Shown here piece after piece: positions 57,318 to 64,000 of a stretch of 64,000 bases of DNA. Location of the stretch: the NCBI GenBank assembly GCA_023055355.1, contig JALJCS010000029.1, forward strand, positions 5,501,001 through 5,565,000. The letters are read 5' to 3'. The notes under the pieces are model-generated. The model was not told the origin of the DNA, did no database searches, and saw only the letters and a program-made list of their open reading frames with translations. Source of the stretch: Agelaius tricolor. Lineage: Eukaryota; Chordata; Aves; Passeriformes; Icteridae. Positions within the stretch are counted from its first letter, which is position 1; every line of letters starts with the position of its first letter. Position numbers and translations under genes: made by a program.

Positions 57318-57640
57318 TTTGCTGCAGTCTGTCGGCAGCCCCTCAGCCATGGCACAATCATGTAAACTGCTCTGGAGTCAAAAGCAAAGGGAGATTACAT
57401 TGTCCTCCTCCTTTATTTCACGGGTGCTCACAATACCTCGAAGAAATCACCGAGTTTTTGTTTTTTCGGGAGGGATCTCTGCCTTTCCCAGGGCCAAGCT
57501 GCATCTTCCTTTCCTCATTCCAACCTTGCACCTCTGCCCTGAGATCCTCACAAAGCCCCGCAAACCCCTCTCCTCTCCCCGAAGGAATCAATCAACCCCA
57601 ACTAATACTTTAATGACTCCTTTTCCTACCGAGGAAACAA
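57318..57640. other. Conserved-noncoding-like stretch
   Basis: Single-copy sequence including 'acaatcatgtaaactgctct' and 'gagattacattgtcctcctc'. It lies in a 217-codon frame (57295-57948) whose second half is encoded by homopolymer tracts, so I do not call a gene. A 'tttttttgctgcag' at 57315-57328 resembles a splice acceptor. Either a noncoding regulatory element or an unrecognised exon is possible. Confidence 0.3.
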
Positions 57641-57649
57641 ATTCAGGAG

Positions 57650-57910
57650 CACACACACACACATGCATGAACAAAAAAAAAAAAAAATTGTATTTTTTAA
57701 AAAAAAAAAAAAAAAAAAAGGAGCTAGAGGCTGAGGAGGACCTCGTCTGGTCAATGAAAGAAAGAGACGGATGTCTGGTGCCATGGCAATGGAGCAGGGA
57801 TTACTTTGCACTGGAAAATAGGTTCTTTTTTTTTTTTTTCTCTTTTTTTTTTTTTTTTTGTTGTTTTTTTTCTCTATTCCAGTTTTTTTTTCTTCTTTTT
57901 TTTTTTTTCC
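57650..57910. repeat. (AC)n, poly-A and pyrimidine/poly-T tracts
   Basis: (AC)n at 57650-57663, A-runs at 57673-57687 and 57699-57719, then T-rich tracts at 57826-57909. About 100 bp of single-copy sequence lies between the A- and T-runs, so the flanks can pair. Confidence 0.93.
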
Positions 57911-58176
57911 CTCTCTCTCAAGCAGCTAAGAGTTGTCACCGAGTCTGAGAGGCCCATTTAGAGGAAAACGAGCCTCCGAGGAGAATTGAATGCTTGCTTT
58001 CAGCGGCTGCTGCTTGACCAGTCTGCTTTGCTTTTCGGGCAAGGCAGGATGCAAACACCCAGATTTGTTTGGAGCACTTTCCCCAGCCCTGTGTGTGTGT
58101 GGGGAGAGCCATGAAAACCCCAGCAACTGGGAGGAACACACATTAATAACAAAAAAACTGCGTTTCGGTGCGGCAG
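57911..58176. other. Single-copy sequence
   Basis: A short (GT)n lies at about 58089-58100. The texture is like conserved noncoding sequence. No exon is recognised. Confidence 0.45.
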
Positions 58177-58423
58177 CTCTTTATCCTGCCTGTGATTCCG
58201 TGAGAATTTCGCATTTGATTGGCTGATTTTTGGGGTGCATTTAGCATTTTCTTGCCATTAGGCTGAATTTCGACCGAGATTAATTCATCCCATTGAATGC
58301 TCTTTATCCTGCCTGCGATTCCGTGAGAATTTCGCATTTGATTGGCTGATTTTTGGGGTGCATTTAGCATTTTCTTGCCATTAGGCTGAATTTCGACCGA
58401 GATTAATTCATCCCATTGAATGC
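58177..58423. repeat. Tandem duplication, 123-bp unit, two copies, 1 difference
   Basis: 58177-58299 and 58300-58422 match at all but one base (tgtgattcc versus tgcgattcc). The unit includes 'tttcgcatttgattggctga' with a CCAAT box on the minus strand, and 'gaccgagattaattcatccc' with a TAAT core. Its texture resembles regulatory sequence rather than satellite. Because 123 is a multiple of three, a 100-codon minus-strand frame stays open and repeats its peptide; I regard this as incidental. Confidence 0.96.
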
Positions 58424-61042
58424 AAGTCAAGATATTTTGTGACAAAAGGTATTTTTTGTGGTGGAAAAGGCTGATTTGTGGAGATTCCTCACTGGGAGCA
58501 TTTTCCTTCTGTGCTGCTTCTTCCCTACCCCCAGCTATGAATATTTTGGGGTTTGTTTGTTTGTTTGAGTCTCATTTGTTTTGTTTTTATTTGTTATTTT
58601 GTTATTTTAACTACTCACCAAGTTTCATCCTGAAGAAAACATTTTGGCCAAGACTCCCATTTTTTATTTGAAAATTCATTTTATTTAACAAAGAGATTGG
58701 CCAATGGAAACAAACCAAAGGGATGCTATTTTCAAATGGGGTTTTTTTAGCTGCCTTTTTGAATTTCTGAACTTTTAAGGTATTTTTTGGCTGGGTTTTT
58801 TTTCTTTTTCTTTTTTTTTTGTTTTTTTTTTTTTGTTACCTCTTGGGGTGAAGGAAAAGGCTCCTTGCCTGTGTGCCAGCCAAGAGATGAAGGTGTTCTC
58901 TGATCTGTGAATCATCCACCCACCAGGCTCCAGACAAGCAGATACCAAGCAGATTATTTAAAGCAGATCCAATGGAATAAAAGACCTTTATGTGACTTTG
59001 CTGGGCTTGGCCAGGGAGCCCCAGGTGACACCTGAGGTGAATTCCCCTCAATTCCCCACCCCAGAATGTTCCTTGGGGTGGATCAGGAGATAATTCCACT
59101 GCAAAATGGGATTTTTTCAGTGCTTCGAGCTTTCCCACGTGGATCTGGGGGGAATTGGGTTGAGTTCTCCCATTTTAAGCACCAGGAAATGCATTAATTT
59201 TGCAGTCTGGGTCATTTAAACACACATCAACAAAGACACAAGTTGCAAAATATTTATCGCTGTTCTGAGGTGATGTTGCTTTTTCCCATGGTAAAACTGC
59301 CTCAATAAATGAGCCAAAATATGGCTTTAAGTTATGTTAATCTTGCTCTGTATGTGCCCTGCCTTTTGCCTGGCAGGGCCACATGAAAGCCTTGAAATCC
59401 TGAATTTTTTCGTGCTCTCTGTCCTTTCTGGGCTGAGCTCTGTTGTTGTAAATGGAATGTGTCTCCTTTCTCCTGTCTGCAGTGAAAAATAGCTCCTCTC
59501 TTTGATCTTCCCCTCATTTGCTAAAAAGCAACCAAAAATAATCCCCCTTTTTTTTAATGTTGAGGGGTAGGTGGTGAAATGTGCCAGGATTTAAAAAAAA
59601 AATAAAAATAAAATAAATGTGACCCTCCTTTTCAGCCATTCCGAACTGTGAAACAGAAAATCTCTGTCCAGGTAAAAAATTTGAGTTGTCATAGCAACAG
59701 CAGGATGGCTATTTATTTTTGGATTTCCATTTTCACTGATTTATTTAACACATTGACAATCCATTTATAATGAAGAGGAATTCAAGAGGGTTTTTGTTTC
59801 TGCCTGGGTTTACAGCCAGCCAAGGTTGGGTTACTTTTCACCAGAGAAAATAAGCAAAGATAAAAACGGTAAATAAAAAGGAAAGCTTGTGGCTTTTGGG
59901 GGCTTTTCTGGTAGGCAAATACGCTCTCCCAGGCGAGTGAAATCATCACTGACTTGTTTATTTTGTCTTTGAGTGCTGTAAAACTGAACAAAGCTTCGAG
60001 AGCAGGGCAGCTGCGAGGCCCAGGAGCCCCAGGTGCTCACCTCCACCTGCCCTTGCTGCGTGCCCAGGCTGCAGGGAGAGGCCAGCAGAGCCTTGGGAGG
60101 TGATTCCTCCTCTCCCTCTCCCTGCAGGAGCCATGGGAGGGCGGGGATAAAATCCAAATTTCTCCTTTTCTGCGCTCTCCGCGGTGGTTTTGTCCAGCCA
60201 AGGAGGTTTGGGAGGATCTGCTGGGGTTTGGGGAGCCCGGACACTCATTCTGGTTGGGTCCCAAAATTACCCCACTGGCTTTGCCTCATTTTGGGGTGTG
60301 TGTGGCAGGATGGGCTGTGCTGTGCTCTCAGGAGGGGAGGGTTTGCCAGGCCCTCGGCCAGGGGAAGGTTTTTGTGCCTAAAGATTCGGGCCATGCCTGG
60401 ATCCAGCTCTGGGTCCCACCAAGGCAGAGGTGCCTGGGGATTTTCCTGCCTCCCAGGAGTGTGAGAGCACTTGGACAGCAGGGAAATGCAGCAGAACACC
60501 CGGGAAATCCCTGGAATTTAGGAATTTTGTGTAACCTTCCTCCCTAGATATTCAATTTCTGTGCCTGCCCTCGCCATCACATTTACCTGCCACAATTAAA
60601 CCAAACCTTCAGCGTTTGATGACTTGAAAACCTTGGAAGATTGGGAAGTTTGGGGCAGGTTTTGCAGCAGGAGGGGCGGAATCCAAGTGGAAAAACCCAG
60701 GGAGAGCAAACCCAGCAGGTTCCTGCTGCAGGAGCTGTCTGGGAGTGTGGAGATGGAGCAAATCTCTGCCTGATTTTTTCTCCCAGCCTGTGTGATTGGC
60801 TCTTCTGGGATGGATTTGGGAGGCTGAGATGGATGGCTTGAAAAGAAAATTGTGAGATTCTGGGGGGGAATCTCCAATCATTTTCTCCCATTATTGCTGG
60901 CTGTGGCATCAATCCTGGCTGGCTTCCAGGACAGGAGGGCAGCACCTGCCCAAAGAGTTGCACTTTTTTGAGGGCCAAACCTGTTAATGTGTGAAACACT
61001 GGCTTGGTTTTGAACGAGGCACTCCGGGAAAAGGTGAGGTTA
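58424..61042. other. Unassigned, partly conserved-noncoding-like sequence
   Basis: T-rich tract at 58796-58836 and A-rich tract at 59593-59618. An X-box-like palindrome lies at 59685-59698, with AT-rich single-copy sequence around it (59640-59800). GC-moderate sequence from 60000 to 60900 has several 90-143-codon frames without recognised domains. Confidence 0.5.
59685..59698. promoter_or_regulatory. RFX X-box-like palindrome
   Basis: 'gttgtcatagcaac' fits the RFX consensus of two inverted GTTGCC/GGCAAC half-sites, with a perfect right half (GCAAC) and one change in the left half. It lies in single-copy AT-rich sequence, consistent with a regulatory element. RFX factors are known to control ciliary and neural genes; the target here is unknown. 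Confidence 0.4.
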
Positions 61043-61044
61043 GG

Positions 61045-61118
61045 AATAAAAATAAAATAAAATAAAATAAAATAAAATAAAATAAAATAAAATAAAATAA
61101 AATAAAATAAAATAAAAT
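61045..61118. repeat. (AAAAT)n microsatellite
   Basis: About 14 near-perfect pentanucleotide repeats over 74 bp. Confidence 0.98.
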
Positions 61119-61613
61119 CAAGTGCTATTTCTGGCTGGGATCTTGAGCATCCCATCAGCACTTCCCCCTTTTTCTCCTGGTGGAGCATCCAGCTTCCAAA
61201 TTGTCTTTTGGGGGCTGGCAGTTGTGTGTGTGGGGGGGGAAGGGTGGGAAAACCCAAGGAATCAACTTCCAGACATAAATACAATATGGACAAGTCATAA
61301 ACATTATTAAAGCAAGTCTATCCCTGCAGGGCAGGTTTTTGCTCATAATGCTTTCCTGATTGCGCTTCCGCAGCGCCGGGGAAGTGAATAGCGGGCTGAT
61401 TATCCACGGCCCGATCTACAGCAGCGGAAAAACTGCTCCCTTTGTGTGCCAGGGGGGAACTTTGCATATTTACTGCCAGGGAACAGCCAGCCTGGACATC
61501 CACAGCGGGGCTGAGCCCAAACTGGCCATGGGGGTTCTGGTGGGGCTCTCCTTGTCTCTCTCGTTACCCAAACCCTGCCCCTGTTTGGCAGCAGGTTGTT
61601 GTTTTTTTAAACC
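61119..61613. other. Single-copy sequence with a GC-richer core
   Basis: The core 61360-61510 ('attgcgcttccgcagcgccg', 'gctgattatccacggcccga', 'tttgcatatttactgcc') has several CpGs and looks unlike its surroundings. It could be a regulatory element or an unrecognised exon; a 'cttccgcag' acceptor-like word occurs at 61366-61374. No domain is recognised in any frame. Confidence 0.3.
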
Positions 61614-62351
61614 TGATGCCTCAGGTTTTGGATTTTCTATTTTTCAGGTTCTGTGCTGCTTTAGTGTGTGGGTCTGGTTCACATCAGGGGATGCTGAGCT
61701 CTGGGCACAGAGCAGGGAGACAAAACAATTCCTGCTCCAGCTGGGCACCAAGGACAAATGATCCAAATCTCAGCCCAGGAGCACAAACCCCGTGGGCTGG
61801 AGAGAGAAAAACAAGGATGGGACTGCAGGGGCTAAAGCTGGAATGGGACAATGAACTGCAAGATGCAAATGGAGCAGAACTGATCCAAGGGAGAGACCCC
61901 GGGAGCGCTCGTGCACTTTGGGACCATTTGGGTTCACCTTGGGTTCATTTTGGGACCATTTTGGTTCATCTTGGGACCATTTTGGTTCATCTTGTGTCCA
62001 TTTTGGGACCATTTTGGTTCCTTTTGGGTGCATTTTGTGACCATTTTGGTCCATCTTGGGTGCATTTTGTGACCATTTTGGTTCCTCTTGTGTCCATTTT
62101 GGGACCATTTTGGTTCATCTTGGGTTCATTTTGTGACCATTATGGTCCATCTTGGGTTCATCTTGGGACCATTTTGGTTCACCTTGGGTTCATCTTGGGA
62201 CCATTTTGGTTCATCTTGGGTTCATTTTGGGACCATTTTGGTTCCTCTTGGGTGCAGCCCTGGCTGGGCTCTTGTGCTGCCCAAGGTGCATCCATTGAGG
62301 CCTTTTAATAAATCCCTGCTTTATTCTTTAGCTCTGCCCAGCCTCTGCTCT
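61614..62351 (+). mobile_element. Solo LTR-like element, copy 2 (3' end lost)
   Basis: It begins TGATGCCTCAGG, and its body matches LTR copy 1. Over about 280 bp (from 'ttctatttttcagg' to the minisatellite) I see one 1-bp indel. Over the last ~100 bp I see one substitution. AATAAA lies at 62307-62312. The central minisatellite (about 61915-62250) differs from copy 1 in module order and length. The element stops at 'cctctgctct' and lacks the final ~24 bp, including the terminal inverted repeat. Same orientation as copy 1. No viral genes are adjacent. Confidence 0.82.
61915..62250 (+). repeat. Minisatellite inside LTR copy 2
   Basis: The same 10-15-bp modules as in copy 1 ('cattttgggacc', 'attttggttc'), with extra 'ttttgtgacc' and 'cttgtgtcc' variants. 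Confidence 0.93.
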
Positions 62352-62414
62352 GGGGCACCAAACACTTTGGATCAGTGGATGGGAGCTGTTGCTACAAAGG
62401 CAGAATATGAGGGA

Positions 62415-62452
62415 AAATAATAATAATAATAATATTCATCATCATCATCATC
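62415..62452. repeat. (AAT)n then (ATC)n microsatellite
   Basis: About six AAT and five ATC repeats upstream of the first copy of the 268-bp duplication. Confidence 0.95.
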
Positions 62453-62479
62453 AAAATAACAATAACAACACTGAAAAAA

Positions 62480-62691
62480 GACTCTGTGACATATTAACAG
62501 AATTGTCACTGAATTTCTTTTGAAAACCCCAAAACTTGGGAGAAATCCAAGTCTTTTTACAGAATATTTTCTTGGAGCCAGTTGTCCCGCTCATTTGAAG
62601 TATCCTGGAATATCCTGAGTTACAACCCCAAGGATCAGAAGTGCCACTAATTTTGTTCAATATTCCATGTACAGTGTGGCACTGCTCACCG

Positions 62692-62747
<56 letters not shown>

Positions 62748-62940
62748 GACTCTGTGACCTAGTAACACAATTGACACTAATTTCTTTAAAAAACCCCAGA
62801 ACTTGAGAGAAATCCAAGCCATTTTACACAATATTTCCTTGGAGGCAGTTGTCCAGCTCATTTGAATTATCCTGGAATATCCTGAGTTTGACCCACAGGG
62901 ATCAAAAGCGCCACTGACTTGTTGGATATTCTGAACTGCT
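62480..62940. repeat. Tandem duplication, 268-bp period, two diverged copies
   Basis: Copy 1 (62480-62670) and copy 2 (62748-62940) share 'gactctgtgac', 'gagaaatccaag', 'ttatcctggaatatcctgag' in part, and 'cagttgtcc'. They differ by many substitutions, so the duplication is older than the 123-bp one. Each copy is preceded by AAT repeats. Confidence 0.9.
62693..62747. repeat. (AAT)n microsatellite, ~18 repeats
   Basis: An uninterrupted run between the two copies of the 268-bp duplication. It gives a poly-Tyr frame on the minus strand, which is an artefact. Confidence 0.98.
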
Positions 62941-64000
62941 TACAGGGAGAGTCCAAATCAGATCTGTGGTGAATAATCAGAACAAATCATAAAAGTAATC
63001 AGAAAATAATAATCAGAAAATATCTGGCATTATGATCAGAACAAATCTGACTTTGTACAAAGCTTGGTGCTGGCAGAAATGTCCCATAAAAGGCCCCTTG
63101 TGCTGGATCCAGTCAGAGCAGCAGAGTTTTGAAGCAGATGCTCAAGGTGCAGTCGTTCCATTATTCAATTATGACAGAATTCTCCCCAACAACTTAATGA
63201 ACATTCATTTGTGATGTATTGAACCATTTTTTCTGTTGAACATAAAGATCAGTGCTAGGAGCTATACATTCTGTGAGATAATTGCACCGTGTAATTCTGG
63301 TGCTTCAACAATTTATACTGAAATATTGATGGATATGTTCCAACATTCTTCTTTTTTTTTTTTTAATTCTTTTTGCAAGCATATTTCATAATCTTTTAAA
63401 TATCTCTCCCCTGAAAACTTTAATGGAAAGAACAAATCCTCTTATGTAAGAGAGTTTAATGCATCTGGATATTGCTAAGCAAACAAAAGTATTTCAGAGC
63501 CGTTTCTGTTCTCAGAAATAAAAGAAATTGGTAACAGAAGGTATTGTAAATATGAATTTATGAGGAATATGCAATGGCAGAAAGGCATGACTAAGAAAAA
63601 GTTCAGGGCTTCTCTTTAGCATCAGAAATACAAAATATCTTTTCTGATTTTTCGTTAGCATAACTAAGTAAAGCACCCTTCCATTTTCAGATAGGAATTT
63701 ATGCTAAGTGACATTTTGCATAATCTCCTTAGGAGAGGCCCTGTGGAATTTTGCTGTGTGTGGTTCCAGCATTGACCCAAGACTTGAATGGAGAAATCAA
63801 GAGGCAGTGGGGTTGTGCAGTGAGAATTGGAGAAATTGAGAGCAGTGAGGAGCATCTCAGAGAAGGAACCTTGCTCAGAAACGGGTGGGAAGAGTTCATT
63901 CAAGGGGTTTGAGTGTCTGCTGTGAAAATCAAACTTCAATCAAGTTCATAAGCAGCCAGGATAAAGGATTTTGCTGTGAATTCATATAAATTTGTTGTTC
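62941..64000. other. Single-copy, conserved-noncoding-like sequence
   Basis: AT-leaning with no repeats apart from a T-run at 63350-63364. The stretches 63180-63330 and 63410-63600 ('gagtttaatgcatctggata', 'taaatatgaatttatgagga') have the texture of conserved noncoding DNA. No exon is recognised, and the window ends inside this stretch. Confidence 0.4.

Noticed and set aside
57295..57948. 217-codon plus-strand frame
   Set aside because: The second half is poly-Lys and poly-Phe encoded by A- and T-runs. The first half is better explained as noncoding single-copy DNA.
61442..62308. 288-codon plus-strand frame, and the 115-117-codon frames at 13008-13368
   Set aside because: They run through the LTR minisatellites; module repeats explain the open frames.
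62451..62861. Minus-strand frame with a poly-Tyr tract
   Set aside because: Encoded by the (AAT)n microsatellite between two duplicated segments.

Overview
The window looks like nuclear DNA of a bird, most likely a songbird. The evidence is many truncated CR1 retroposon 3' ends (closing in the avian 'ccaacccaaacc' and 'ccaaccttaatgattct' tails), an ERVL-like solo LTR of the kind common in passerines, a second pair of near-identical LTR-like elements, abundant GC-rich minisatellites, and no bacterial gene organisation. I find no protein-coding gene, rRNA, tRNA or CRISPR array that I can support. The longest open frames lie inside tandem repeats, LTRs or homopolymer-rich sequence.

Layout. 0-9.5 kb: a 213-bp tandem repeat, an AT-rich microsatellite block (4.9-5.3 kb), and a CR1 3' end multiplied into a tandem array (7.4-8.4 kb). 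9.5-17 kb: a nested inverted CR1 (10.6-11.2 kb), LTR copy 1 (12.71-13.43 kb), a 138-bp duplication, and ancient repeats near 16.5 kb. 17-30 kb: a 31-bp minisatellite with no indels (17.1-17.9 kb), a degenerate minisatellite (18.6-19.3 kb), a palindromic ancient repeat (23.45 kb), a 145-230-bp array (23.8-24.6 kb), and 18-bp and ~29-bp arrays (26.9-27.5 kb). 30-37 kb: a 278-bp duplication, then about 6 kb of mostly single-copy, AT-leaning sequence with homeobox-, POU- and SOX-like words. This is the best candidate for conserved regulatory DNA. 37-48 kb: CR1s, the ERVL-like LTR, a five-unit array with A-B-A-B-A order (42.6-43.9 kb), and a 20-bp minisatellite in perfect phase (46.4-47.2 kb). 48-56.6 kb: a 366-bp duplication carrying a CR1 tail, a 373-bp repeat present at two separate places, a ~150-bp array, a CpG-dense block (52.2-52.5 kb) and a 41-bp array. 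56.6-64 kb: sequence resembling conserved noncoding DNA with a 123-bp near-perfect duplication, an RFX X-box-like palindrome, LTR copy 2 (61.6-62.35 kb) and a 268-bp duplication seeded with AAT repeats.

By my boundaries, tandem repeats with units above 10 bp fill roughly 12-13 kb, about a fifth of the window. The region reads as intergenic or deep intronic DNA. Its history is one of repeated local duplication, often starting from a mobile-element fragment, around a few single-copy islands that may be regulatory. Conservation could not be tested here, so every 'conserved-like' call is inference from sequence texture.
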